Shown here: one piece after another, positions 27,274 to 36,494 of the stretch | Layout of the letters: the number at the start of each line of letters is the position of its first letter | Position numbering within the stretch: position 1 is the stretch's first letter | DNA from: Euzebyella marina | GTDB lineage: Bacteria; Bacteroidota; Bacteroidia; Flavobacteriales; Flavobacteriaceae | Assembly: GCF_014855515.1 (NCBI RefSeq) | Contig: NZ_JACYFK010000001.1 | Coordinates: forward strand, 620,001 to 684,000 | Length of the DNA stretch: 64,000 nucleotides | Direction of reading: 5' to 3' | Translations under genes and position numbers: made by a program | The notes under the pieces: generated by a model | Told to the model about the DNA's origin: nothing | Database searches by the model: none | What the model saw: only the letters and a program-made list of their open reading frames with translations

Positions 27274-27542
27274 TAATTTTCTAGACTAAGACCAATTTAC
27301 CGTACAGTTTTTGACCAAATAATTTGAGTAAAGGCGATTGACCTTGAGGGTTTCGCCAATTAAATTCTTTTTACTTAAATTGAACGGATTTTCACAAATA
27401 CACCCTAAAATTGTTTTAGTTGTTGCATTTTTGCCTTTAGTGAAGCTTAAAATGGCGTAATAATCAGTTTTAATGGCCAAACCAACAATACAGAATTTGT
27501 GAATTTTCAGCCAAACCGCTTTCTACCCATAAACCAGTGTAG

Positions 27543-28562
27543 ATGAAAAAAACTACAATCTATGACATTGCCAAAGAACTAAACATAACTGCGGCAACAG
27601 TTTCTCGGGCCCTAAATAACAACCCAAGAATAAGTGAAGATACCAAGAAATTAGTGCAAGAAACGGCCCAACGGCTGAACTATAAACAAAACCGTGTCGC
27701 TCAAGCCTTAAAGAGCGGCAAGAGCAACAATGTGGGGGTGGTTGTACCTTACATCAATAGAAACTTTTTTTCGAATATCATTCGTGGAATCGAAGAAGAG
27801 CTCAATCCGAAGGGGTATCATGTAATCATTTCACAAACGCATGAGAAAGCCAATAAAGAAATTGATATTGTCCAGAATCTACTAAATGCCCAAGTAGATG
27901 GTATTCTCATATCTATATCAAGGCAGACCAGTAGCGATGAACATTTTGTTCAGGTTCTGGAAAAGAATGTTCCCTTAATATTTTTTGATAGAAAAAAGGA
28001 AATCAAAGGTGGTAGCTCGGTGACTTTAGACGACTTTGATGGTGCCTATCAAGCGACCAAGCATTTAATAGAGCAAGGTTGCCAGAAGATAGCCCACATG
28101 ACCATTGACCTTTCACTATTAATTTACCAAAACCGTTTGGCGGGTTATAAAAAGGCCCTTACCGACCATGGCATGACATTCAAGCCGGAATATGTAATAG
28201 GCTTGCAGAGCGAGATAGTGGCCGGTAAAGATGCCGCGCAAAAACTGATGGAATTGCCAGAACCGCCAGATGCAATTTTTTCTTCAACCGATCTTGGGGC
28301 TTTAGGTGCCATTCAATATCTGAAGGAAATAGGATTAAAAATTCCCGATGATTTCTGTGTAGTCGGCTTCAGTAACGAACCCTTTACCCAATTTATGGAA
28401 CTACCCATTACCTCAGTTGATCAAGCCCCTTTGACCATGGGCAAAACTGCCGCAAAGGTGTTCTTGGAGCAAATGGATTCAGAAGGAGTGAAGATTGAAA
28501 AGAACGTGGTTCTCAATCCTACTTTAGAGATAAGAAAATCATCACTGAAAAAAGGCAAATAG
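27543..28562 (+). CDS. LacI family transcriptional regulator of pectin/uronate genes
   Basis: A 339-residue regulator. The N-terminal HTH contains DIAKELNITAATVSRALN and the hinge region QNRVAQALKSGKSNNVGV. The C-terminal domain is a periplasmic-binding-protein-like sugar sensor. It lies between the pectin operon and the hexuronate operon and is convergent with uxaA (9 bp gap). The effector is likely a uronate intermediate such as KDG or galacturonate. Six copies of a LacI-type palindrome at pectin and uronate genes in the window are its probable targets (inference). Confidence 0.92.
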   Translation: MKKTTIYDIAKELNITAATVSRALNNNPRISEDTKKLVQETAQRLNYKQNRVAQALKSGKSNNVGVVVPYINRNFFSNIIRGIEEELNPKGYHVIISQTHEKANKEIDIVQNLLNAQVDGILISISRQTSSDEHFVQVLEKNVPLIFFDRKKEIKGGSSVTLDDFDGAYQATKHLIEQGCQKIAHMTIDLSLLIYQNRLAGYKKALTDHGMTFKPEYVIGLQSEIVAGKDAAQKLMELPEPPDAIFSSTDLGALGAIQYLKEIGLKIPDDFCVVGFSNEPFTQFMELPITSVDQAPLTMGKTAAKVFLEQMDSEGVKIEKNVVLNPTLEIRKSSLKKGK

Positions 28563-28571
28563 TTGCTTTTG

Positions 28572-30188
28572 CTAAAGCGACACCCCTCTTTTCCAAGGAA
28601 TAAAATCATTCTGATTAAGGGCGTCAGCTTTAGCGGTAATTTCACCACTGGCGACTTTGATTACATAGTCCAATATTTCTTCGCCCATCTCAGGTATTGA
28701 CTTTTCTCCCCTTATCACTGCACCTGTATCGATATCGATGATGTCTGACATTCTTTGGGCCAATGCAGTATTAGACGAAACTTTTAGAACTGGTGCTATC
28801 GGGTTTCCCGTGGGTGTACCCAATCCTGTAGTAAATACAACTATGTTAGCGCCAGAGCCTACCATACCCGTTGTACTTTCGACATCGTTCCCCGGGGTAC
28901 AAAGAAGATTGAGACCAGGTTTTACTACATACTCGCCATAATCTAAAATGGCCTCGATTGGCGAGGTGCCTCCCTTCTTGGCCGCACCTGCAGACTTCAT
29001 AGCATCGGTTATCAGTCCGTCTTTGATATTACCCGGTGAAGGATTCATATCAAATCCTGATCCAGCAGCTTCTGCCGCCAGCTCGTAGGCTTTCATCAAT
29101 TGCATGAAACGTTCGGCATCTTCGTCATTCACGCAACGATTGACCAACTCTTGTTCCACACCGCAAAGCTCAGGAAATTCTGATAAAATTGGTGAACCCC
29201 CTACCGCTGCCAATAGGTCGGAGGCATACCCCAAAGAAGGGTTGGCCGAAATACCCGAAAATCCGTCAGACCCCCCACATTCCAATCCGAGTTTCAATTT
29301 AGAAATCGGGGCCGGTTGACGTTGAATTTGGTTCGCTTTTTTAATACCATCAAAAGATTCTTTGATAATAGTATTGAGCATGTCATCAACTGTACCCATT
29401 TGCTGCTGCTCATAAATAAGAACCGGCTTCTCTAAATTGGGGTCTATAGTATTGATGGCATTCTTTAATATCTCTATCTGTAAATTTTGACAACCTAAAC
29501 TGAGTACGGTAGCACCGGCAACATTGGGATTTTTTATATAACCCGCCAGCAGTCGTGCCAAGGTCTCGGAATCTTGCCTTATGCCCCCGCAACCGCCTTG
29601 GTGTGTTATGAACCTGACCTCAACGTTATCGAATGTCTGTTGGCCCTCTTCTTCCTCGCCATCCGCTACGGAAGAAGGGTTACCGCTGATTAGATTTCGA
29701 AGTAGTCGCCTTTGTCTGCTTACTTTGCCAATGGAGAGTTCTTTCTCGAAAACATCCTTTAGAATTTCGATATTTCTGTTTTCACAAAAAACCAAGGGAA
29801 AAAATAACCATACGTTCGTCGTGCCTACCTGGCCATCAGGTCTATGATAGCCCATAAACGTGCGGTCTTTCCATTTAGAAATATCCGGTGGCGACCAGGT
29901 GAACCTTGCTGTTCTTTTTTCTACGGGACTACTTTCGTGTCTTACATTATCAACTGTTAAGGCATCGCCCTTTTTGATTTCGGTAACAGCTTTTCCTACT
30001 AGAACGCCGTACATGATAATTTCATCATCAACATTCAAGTCTGTCAAAGTAATTTTATGCTTTGCCTTTACGTCAGATAATATAATAAGCTCTTCATTAT
30101 CTAAAGAAGTCCTATCACCCTGCACCAAATCTACTAGCGCAATGGCCACATTATCGTCTGGCTGTACTTTGATCAGTTTAGTTTGCAT
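28572..30188 (-). CDS. uxaA: Altronate dehydratase
   Basis: A 538-residue UxaA/GarD-family protein. It has an N-terminal SAF domain (about 1-90) and a catalytic part with FITHQGGCGGIRQDS, LSLGCQNLQIE and LKLGLECGGSDGFSGISANP. It should dehydrate D-altronate to 2-dehydro-3-deoxy-D-gluconate (KDG). The partner uxaB overlaps its start by 11 bp, which supports altronate rather than galactarate as substrate, in contrast to garD at 21585. Cytoplasmic. It is the last gene of the kduI-kdgK-uxaB-uxaA series. Confidence 0.92.
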   Translation of the reverse strand: MQTKLIKVQPDDNVAIALVDLVQGDRTSLDNEELIILSDVKAKHKITLTDLNVDDEIIMYGVLVGKAVTEIKKGDALTVDNVRHESSPVEKRTARFTWSPPDISKWKDRTFMGYHRPDGQVGTTNVWLFFPLVFCENRNIEILKDVFEKELSIGKVSRQRRLLRNLISGNPSSVADGEEEEGQQTFDNVEVRFITHQGGCGGIRQDSETLARLLAGYIKNPNVAGATVLSLGCQNLQIEILKNAINTIDPNLEKPVLIYEQQQMGTVDDMLNTIIKESFDGIKKANQIQRQPAPISKLKLGLECGGSDGFSGISANPSLGYASDLLAAVGGSPILSEFPELCGVEQELVNRCVNDEDAERFMQLMKAYELAAEAAGSGFDMNPSPGNIKDGLITDAMKSAGAAKKGGTSPIEAILDYGEYVVKPGLNLLCTPGNDVESTTGMVGSGANIVVFTTGLGTPTGNPIAPVLKVSSNTALAQRMSDIIDIDTGAVIRGEKSIPEMGEEILDYVIKVASGEITAKADALNQNDFIPWKRGVSL

Positions 30189-31644
30189 AACTTTTAGCCT
30201 TTAGTTCACTTTCAAATTTAGCAAAACCTTCTTTGATGCCCTTTTCTTCAATAGATTTTAAAGCAACCGTGATAGCTGAAGTCAAATTAGGAATTTCGTT
30301 TAAATCGCTACCCCAATAATTCGATTTTGCAAGTACCTGCTTACTGACTTCTTCAACCGGTGAAGATTGCCAAATACGAGCAAAGTCAGAAACTATGGCC
30401 TCATCATCATTTACAGGCATATCCCTACCCTCAAAAGTTCCTTTATAGAATCGGATGAGGCAGGCAAAGGAGAACACCATATGAATCGGCAAGCTCTCTT
30501 TTCTAGAGACATACTCCAGCAAACTCGGCAATACCCGCACTTTAAACTTAGAGACAGTATTTAAGGCGATACTGGCCAATTTGTGCTTAATAAACGGGTT
30601 TCTAAACCGGTCGAATACAGCCTCGGCAAAGGCTTCGAGTTCATTAAGTTCCATATCCAACGTAGGAATGATTTCCTCAAAAACAACCGAACGAATAAAG
30701 GGGCCCGTGAAACTTTCATCAACGCTCTCTTTCACCGTTTCATTGCCATAAAGAAGAGAAAAGGGAACCATTGCGGTATGTGCCCCGTTCAATATGCGCA
30801 CTTTTCGGGTTCTAAAAGGTTGCATATCGGCAACTATCTTCACATCAAGGTCTGTTTTTTGAAAAGGCAGCTTTTGCTTAAGCTCTTCATCGCCCTCGAT
30901 TACCCATAAAAAGAAGGTTTCTGCACTTACAATGAGATTATCGGCATAATCAAGCTGCTTGTTGTACGCCTCTATTTCGTCTTTAGGATACCCTGGCACA
31001 ATACGGTCGACCAAGGTGTTGTGCCATGAACAAGATTCGGTAAGCCAAGTTTCAAATCCTTCAGGAAGGTTCCATATGTCCACATAGCTCAATACAACTT
31101 TCTTTAATGTATCGGCATTGTAATTAATTAGCTCGCATGGTATTATGGTCAGACCTTTCTTCTTATCGCCCTCAAAATGGGAATATCTATGATACAACAA
31201 AGCTGTCAGCTTAGCCGGAAAAGAGGATGGAGGCGTCATATCGAGCGTATCACTCTCTTCGTATGCTATACCCGCTTCAGTAGTGTTTGAAATAATAAAC
31301 TGTAGTTCTTCTTCTTCAGCAAGCCTTAAAAAATCTTCAAAGTGCTCATAAGGGTTGATTCCGCGAACAATGTTGCTAATCAATTCGTTTTCCTCTACCT
31401 CTTTACCTTCTTTAATCCCTTTGGTGAACAATGTATACAGCCCCTCTTGCTCATTAAGCATAGAAACCATTCCCCTCGAAATCGGTTGAACCACGGCAAT
31501 ACCACCGTTGAAATTGGCTTCTTGATTCAGTCTTTGAAACGCCAAGGCCACAAAGGCTCTTAAAAAATTACCCTCACCGAATTGCACTACTTTGATGGGT
31601 AATGTCTCGGTCAGTGATAGATTGGTTCTATTTAACTTTCTCAT
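30178..31644 (-). CDS. uxaB: Tagaturonate reductase
   Basis: A 488-residue member of the polyol-specific long-chain mannitol dehydrogenase family. KVVQFGEGNFLRAFV is the N-terminal NAD-binding region, and VRILNGAHTAMVPFSLLYG carries the conserved active-site Lys/Asn/His area. It reduces D-tagaturonate to D-altronate with NADH. Fructuronate reductase (UxuB) is the alternative, but overlap with uxaA favours the galacturonate route. The isomerase UxaC that makes tagaturonate is not in the window. Confidence 0.92.
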   Translation of the reverse strand: MRKLNRTNLSLTETLPIKVVQFGEGNFLRAFVALAFQRLNQEANFNGGIAVVQPISRGMVSMLNEQEGLYTLFTKGIKEGKEVEENELISNIVRGINPYEHFEDFLRLAEEEELQFIISNTTEAGIAYEESDTLDMTPPSSFPAKLTALLYHRYSHFEGDKKKGLTIIPCELINYNADTLKKVVLSYVDIWNLPEGFETWLTESCSWHNTLVDRIVPGYPKDEIEAYNKQLDYADNLIVSAETFFLWVIEGDEELKQKLPFQKTDLDVKIVADMQPFRTRKVRILNGAHTAMVPFSLLYGNETVKESVDESFTGPFIRSVVFEEIIPTLDMELNELEAFAEAVFDRFRNPFIKHKLASIALNTVSKFKVRVLPSLLEYVSRKESLPIHMVFSFACLIRFYKGTFEGRDMPVNDDEAIVSDFARIWQSSPVEEVSKQVLAKSNYWGSDLNEIPNLTSAITVALKSIEEKGIKEGFAKFESELKAKSYAN

Positions 31645-31755
31645 TTGTTCGTATTTAATAAGGCCTACTTTTCAGGCGAAAAAGGCAAGTTGATTCTTTT
31701 TATAGGTATCTACTACGGGTTTGTTTTAAGCAAGCGATAGCAGCTAGCCACTTGA

Positions 31756-32796
31756 TTACCTGGCAACCCTACCTGAGGCATCGCCACCCATCAACTTTTC
31801 AACCTCATCTACGGAAACAAGGTTGGCATCACCCATAATCGTATGTTTCAAACAAGAGGCGGCCACTGCGAAATTCAAGGCATTTTGATCATCTTCCGGA
31901 TACTTAAGCAACCCATATATCAACCCACCCATAAAAGAATCGCCACCGCCTACGCGATCAACAATGTCGGTAATTTGATACTGTGGAGATTCGTACATAT
32001 CAGACCCATCGTATAAAACTCCTGCCCACGTATTGTGCGAGGCACTGATAGACCCTCTCAAAGTGGTAATGACTTTTTTCGCTTTTGGAAATTTCTTCAT
32101 CATTTGCTTACATACCGACAAGAAGGCCTCGGCCTTTACGTCGTGACCATGTTTATGCACGTCAAGACCTTCAGGATGAATACCGAAGTGTTTTTCTGCA
32201 TCTTCCTCATTACCCAAAATAATATCGCAATACGAGGTCAGTTCAGTCATAATAGCATCTCTATTGCCACCATATTGCCATAACTTAGCTCGGTAATTTA
32301 AATCGGTCGATATGGTGATTCCCTTCTCACTGGCAGCTTTCACCGCTTCCAAACAGGCATCGGCTGCACCTTGTGAGATTGCAGGAGTTATGCCCGTCCA
32401 GTGAAACCATTGACAATCTTTAAAAACATCGTTCCAATCAATCATACCTGGCTTGATTTCAGCAATAGCCGAATGTGAACGGTCATAGACCACTTTACTA
32501 CCTCGGCTAACGGCACCCGTTTCTAAAAAGTAAATACCTAAACGATCACCACCGTAGATTATCTTGTCTACCCCTACCCCTCTTTTTCGCATCTCCATCA
32601 TGGCGCAATCACCAATATCATTTTTGGGCAATCGGGTTACAAAATCTACCGGCACGCCGTAATTGGCCAATGACACGGCTACATTCGATTCGCCACCACC
32701 ATAAACCACATCAAAGCTATTCGCTTGAGAAAATCTTAAAAATCCGGGAGGTGCCAAACGCAACATTATCTCACCGAAGGTTACTACTTTTTTCAT
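31756..32796 (-). CDS. kdgK: 2-dehydro-3-deoxygluconokinase
   Basis: A 346-residue PfkB/ribokinase-family kinase. GGGESNVAVSLANYG near the N-terminus is the sugar-binding signature, and DRVGGGDSFMGGLIYG holds the catalytic Asp and anion hole. It phosphorylates KDG to KDPG. Upstream is kduI (85 bp gap); uxaB follows after 111 bp. The KDPG aldolase that would split the product to pyruvate and glyceraldehyde-3-phosphate is not in the window. Confidence 0.92.
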   Translation of the reverse strand: MKKVVTFGEIMLRLAPPGFLRFSQANSFDVVYGGGESNVAVSLANYGVPVDFVTRLPKNDIGDCAMMEMRKRGVGVDKIIYGGDRLGIYFLETGAVSRGSKVVYDRSHSAIAEIKPGMIDWNDVFKDCQWFHWTGITPAISQGAADACLEAVKAASEKGITISTDLNYRAKLWQYGGNRDAIMTELTSYCDIILGNEEDAEKHFGIHPEGLDVHKHGHDVKAEAFLSVCKQMMKKFPKAKKVITTLRGSISASHNTWAGVLYDGSDMYESPQYQITDIVDRVGGGDSFMGGLIYGLLKYPEDDQNALNFAVAASCLKHTIMGDANLVSVDEVEKLMGGDASGRVAR

Positions 32797-32881
32797 TGAT
32801 TAATTGAGTTGATATTTTTGTGCACTGTTAAAATAAGTTTCAAATGCCTGGGAAAGAGCATGCTAATCGAAATCGCTAGGC

Positions 32882-33712
32882 TTACTTGAGTTCGTCCGGC
32901 GGACAAACGTCCATATCGCCGTAGTCTAAATTCTCACCTGCCATACCCCATATAAAAGAGTAGTTACTTGTGCCTGATCCAGAGTGAATCGACCATTCAG
33001 GCGATAGTACAGCTTGGTTACCTTTCATGAAGATATGTCTCGTATGCTGGGGTTGGCCCATAAAATGGCATACGGTTTGGCCTTCTTCCAAATCAAAATA
33101 AAAATAAGCCTCCATACGTCGCTCATGGGTGTGGGCCGGCATGGTATTCCAAACATTACCCTCTACCAATTCGGTAATTCCCATTTGTAATTGGCAAGTT
33201 TCAACAATACTATTTACTATCAATTTATTGAGAACCCGCTTATTTGCATATTTGCTATCTCCCAATTGTATCACCTCTGCATTCTCCTTACCCACTTTCT
33301 TCGTTGGAAAACTTTGATGGGCAGGAGCTGAATTGATATAGAAAAGAGGAGAACCGCCAGATTTAAAAACAACCTCTTTAGCACCTTTACCTACATATAG
33401 GGCTTCCTTTTTATCTAAATCATAAAGGGTACCGTCAACCGATACCTGACCTTTGTCGCCTACATTTACGATACCTAGCTCCCGACGGTCTAAAAAATTC
33501 TCCGACTTCAAATAGGGTATGGTCTCTAGTACCAAATCTTTACCAACTGGCTTTGCGCCACCTACTATATACCGATCGTACATAGAATAAGTCAAGTTGA
33601 TGGTATCATCTTGAAATAAGGTGTCTATCAGAAAATGGTCTCTTAATTCATCGGTCCCGTATTTTTTGGCATCCTCGGGGTGAGAGGCATATCTAAACTC
33701 GTAGTTTGTCAT
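32882..33712 (-). CDS. kduI: 5-dehydro-4-deoxy-D-glucuronate isomerase
   Basis: A 276-residue cupin-type isomerase of normal KduI length. PAHTHERRMEAYFYFDLEEG carries zinc-binding His and Glu residues, and PEWSIHSGSGTSNYSFIWGM is typical. It converts 5-dehydro-4-deoxyglucuronate, from the unsaturated uronate released by GH105, to 3-deoxy-D-glycero-2,5-hexodiulosonate. The following reductase KduD is not present in the window. A perfect LacI-type operator is 15 bp upstream of the start. Confidence 0.95.
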   Translation of the reverse strand: MTNYEFRYASHPEDAKKYGTDELRDHFLIDTLFQDDTINLTYSMYDRYIVGGAKPVGKDLVLETIPYLKSENFLDRRELGIVNVGDKGQVSVDGTLYDLDKKEALYVGKGAKEVVFKSGGSPLFYINSAPAHQSFPTKKVGKENAEVIQLGDSKYANKRVLNKLIVNSIVETCQLQMGITELVEGNVWNTMPAHTHERRMEAYFYFDLEEGQTVCHFMGQPQHTRHIFMKGNQAVLSPEWSIHSGSGTSNYSFIWGMAGENLDYGDMDVCPPDELK

Positions 33713-33727
33713 TATTTAAAATATTAT

Positions 33728-33739
33728 GTAATCGATTAC
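33728..33739. promoter_or_regulatory. LacI-type operator GTAATCGATTAC upstream of kduI
   Basis: A perfect palindrome lying between the kduI start (33712) and a weak -7-like sequence (TATCCTTG on the minus strand, 33767-33774). Position close to the start codon fits repression of the kduI-kdgK-uxaB-uxaA genes. Confidence 0.78.
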
Positions 33740-33912
33740 GCGAAATTAAGGATTTTTATGAATCCGCAAGGATAATCTTTTGATTTTAAACATTTATTAA
33801 TAATCCATTTGCATATTACAGGTTTTTACCTAAGAATGCAAAATTTAAAGCTATTAGATCATTGATACCTTAGAAAAGGTAGTCATCGACCAATAATCTA
33901 CTTAATCTGCAG

Positions 33913-35331
33913 TTAGGCCAAAGCCTTTTTTTGAATGGATTTACTAATTACCAAAAATAGAACACCGCATAAAAGCCATGCAGGAAGTGTTACGAATGAT
34001 AGAAAGACATCAAACTGCAAAGAGATAAAGTAAAACAGGCCAAAGCTGATGGCCCAGGCAAACAATACGGCCCGATTAAAGCTGATATTACTCTTCTCGG
34101 CATAGTTCGTAATCACACCCATTTTCTCCGCAAAAAAGTGCTCAAAAACAATTACTGCGCCCACAGGTGCCAGAATGAACCCGTAAAGGGCCACAAAATC
34201 AAGTAATTTCATGGCAAAAGCAGGAAATAGACCCGCTATCGTCGCAACGGCCCCTGCAATTATGGTCACCCAAAAGGTAGAGGTCTTGGGCAATACCGCC
34301 TGAAAGGCCAAGCCTGCCCGATAGATGGTCGGGTTAGCGGTCGTCCACCCGGCCAATACCACCGCAAGAATACCGAAAAAGCCCAACGCCCTGTAGGCCA
34401 ATGGACCGGGAGCAACAGGTGGTGCTTCCCCATTACCTAATAAAACTTGCGCCTCCGGAGTCTGAAGATAGACCGCATACAAAAGTGCGGCCGCGATCCA
34501 AGCCATATAGTGACCTACATACATGCCTGCAGCAGTCGTCCACCCAGAGCTGGCTTTTTTGGCAAACCTAAAAACCGAAAGATCGGACATACCCACGTGC
34601 ATAGCCGCATTGGCAAACCATGACCACAATACTATGTGCCAGAAAGTATATTTAATTTGCCCAGGAAAAGGTTCGGAACCATTGCCCCATATATTCCAAA
34701 AATCTGAAAAACTAGATACGTTCAATTCTTGTAAAGAAACCACGGCACAGGCCAAAAATGCCAATACAATTACGGGAGACATCCAATTGGCAGCCTTGGA
34801 TACAGTGTTGAAACCCCTTGCGGCAATCACGGAGATAACTGCACCGATGGCAATAACTATAACTACCCAAGTAATTCCATTGGGCATGGTATCGGTCAGC
34901 TTAGGCATTTCCATATCGAAAGGTATACCCACAGCCGTAGCCGAAATAGTAATCATTGATCCTGCCAGAAAACAAAAAAGTATTCCGTTGGCGAGGTTAT
35001 AGGCAATTACCAGCTTTTTACCACAGATTTTCTCCAATTGATAATACAGCGTCAATCTATACTTAACAGCTATCTCAGCGGTTAAAAACCGCCAGCTTAA
35101 AACCGCCAACAAGTTGCCTATCAAAAGCCCGATAATCAAATCAAAAGCACTTACACCAGTCGTTAAAAAAAGAGGTCCGATAACGAATTCGGTACCCGCA
35201 GCATGCTCGCCGGCATACATACCTAAAAAGCTTTTCCAGCTTTTAAGTCTTGATTGAGGTACCGGTTGTCTCTCGAATTCTTCCCCGACAATCTCCTCTA
35301 TCGCTTCCTCTTCTTGACTGTAAAGTGTCAT
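33913..35331 (-). CDS. NCS1-family permease in the rhamnose operon
   Basis: The frame is open to 35391, but the ATG at 35331 is chosen because it starts 5 bp after the stop-codon region of the upstream gene and precedes MTLYSQEEEA; this gives 472 residues. About 12 membrane segments follow. YAGEHAAGTEFVIGPLFLTTG and GWTTANPTIYRAGL place it in the nucleobase-cation symporter (CodB-like) superfamily. Members move cytosine, purines, hydantoins or thiamine. No purine or pyrimidine gene is nearby; it is the last gene of the rhaD-rhaI-rhaB-lldD-like operon, so L-rhamnose or L-lactate transport is the contextual guess. Confidence 0.85.
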   Translation of the reverse strand: MTLYSQEEEAIEEIVGEEFERQPVPQSRLKSWKSFLGMYAGEHAAGTEFVIGPLFLTTGVSAFDLIIGLLIGNLLAVLSWRFLTAEIAVKYRLTLYYQLEKICGKKLVIAYNLANGILFCFLAGSMITISATAVGIPFDMEMPKLTDTMPNGITWVVIVIAIGAVISVIAARGFNTVSKAANWMSPVIVLAFLACAVVSLQELNVSSFSDFWNIWGNGSEPFPGQIKYTFWHIVLWSWFANAAMHVGMSDLSVFRFAKKASSGWTTAAGMYVGHYMAWIAAALLYAVYLQTPEAQVLLGNGEAPPVAPGPLAYRALGFFGILAVVLAGWTTANPTIYRAGLAFQAVLPKTSTFWVTIIAGAVATIAGLFPAFAMKLLDFVALYGFILAPVGAVIVFEHFFAEKMGVITNYAEKSNISFNRAVLFAWAISFGLFYFISLQFDVFLSFVTLPAWLLCGVLFLVISKSIQKKALA

Positions 35332-35336
35332 AAAAA

Positions 35337-36494
35337 CTAGGTTTGGTTGGTTATCAAATGCTGGGGAAGGTCTTCTACTTTTTCGCAACAAAGCTGATCC
35401 ATCACCTGTTGAAACTGGCGCTTCAACATAGCGATTGTATGATTGCCACCATTATTACCCAAAGCAGCAGCACCGTACATAAAAGATCGCCCCATAAATG
35501 TAAATTTTGCACCACTGGCCATCGCACGCGCAATATCTGGCCCTGATCGTAATCCGCTATCGATCATAACCTCAATTTTGTCACCATAATCAGGAACGAT
35601 ATCTTGCAGAGATGCAATCGTTGATTGACCGGCGTCTAATTGCCGCCCACCGTGGTTAGAAACGATAATTCCGTCAAATCCCATTTTAATGGCATCTTCG
35701 GTATCTTGTTGACTGGCAACACCTTTTAAGACCAATTTACCTTTCCACCTGTCTCGAATGGGCTTTATCTTTTCAGCATTCAATTTTCCTGAGAAGGTCT
35801 TATCCATGAACTGGCCCAATTGCTTTAGATTAAGCCCCTCGGGAGTATAAGGTTTTAATGTCTCGAAGGTTGGTTGACCATGTTTCAAGGTATTAAAGGC
35901 CCAAGACGGCTTACCCAAAATCTGCATAATATTTCTAGCCGACATTTTCGGTGGTAAGGCAAGTCCGTTACGAATGTCCCTAGGCCGATACCCAAATGTG
36001 GGCACATCGCAAAGCAAGACCAAAACAGGACACCCGGCCGCATGTGCGCGATCGATAATATCGTTTCTCACATGATCTTCAACCGGATTATAGAGCTGAA
36101 ACCAAGCCTTACCTTCGGTAAGCTCACTTGCCCGCTCAATATTCATGGTGGTAACCGTGCTTAATATAAAAGGAACGTTATGTTTGTGAGCGGCCCTGGC
36201 CAAAATTTCAGGGGAATTGGGCCACATGAGTCCTTGAAGACCAACTGGGGAAATACCAAAAGGAGCGTCGAACTCCATACCTAAAACCTTGGTCTTGGTC
36301 GAGCTCACACCATAGTTCTGAAGGTATCGTGGCTGTAATTGAACATCACGAATCTCCGCGGTATTTCTTACGATATTTACATCTTCATTGCAACCTCCAT
36401 CCAAATATTCAAAGGCAAAATTCGGAACCCTTTCCTTGGCTTTTTCACGCAAAGCCTCTACTGATGGGTACTCAGAATTGATTTCACTTTTCAT
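35337..36494 (-). CDS. FMN-dependent alpha-hydroxy-acid (L-lactate) dehydrogenase
   Basis: A 385-residue TIM-barrel protein of the LldD/glycolate oxidase family. IIVSNHGGRQLD has the catalytic His and the following Arg, and MIDSGLRSGPDIARAMASGA plus FMGRSFMYGAAALG form the FMN phosphate site. It should oxidise L-lactate, or a similar 2-hydroxy acid, to the keto acid. In this operon it would turn L-lactate made by the rhaD fusion into pyruvate. Its start overlaps rhaB by 11 bp. Confidence 0.88.
   Translation of the reverse strand: MKSEINSEYPSVEALREKAKERVPNFAFEYLDGGCNEDVNIVRNTAEIRDVQLQPRYLQNYGVSSTKTKVLGMEFDAPFGISPVGLQGLMWPNSPEILARAAHKHNVPFILSTVTTMNIERASELTEGKAWFQLYNPVEDHVRNDIIDRAHAAGCPVLVLLCDVPTFGYRPRDIRNGLALPPKMSARNIMQILGKPSWAFNTLKHGQPTFETLKPYTPEGLNLKQLGQFMDKTFSGKLNAEKIKPIRDRWKGKLVLKGVASQQDTEDAIKMGFDGIIVSNHGGRQLDAGQSTIASLQDIVPDYGDKIEVMIDSGLRSGPDIARAMASGAKFTFMGRSFMYGAAALGNNGGNHTIAMLKRQFQQVMDQLCCEKVEDLPQHLITNQT

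Larger units (their letters stand above)
26814..27542. promoter_or_regulatory. 729-bp AT-rich intergenic region upstream of pectin operon and lacI
   Basis: This is the longest gap in the window. It contains two LacI-type operators (26909-26920 and 27085-27096, 176 bp apart centre to centre) and a long inverted repeat (27190-27273). A short minus-strand frame (27286-27480) has no recognisable features and is not called. It should contain the promoters of the pectin operon (minus) and of lacI (plus), but no clear TTG/TAnnTTTG pair was found for either. Confidence 0.6.

Noticed and set aside
27286-27480. 64-codon minus-strand frame in the large intergenic gap
   Set aside because: No recognisable family, no clear start signal, and it lies in AT-rich regulatory DNA.
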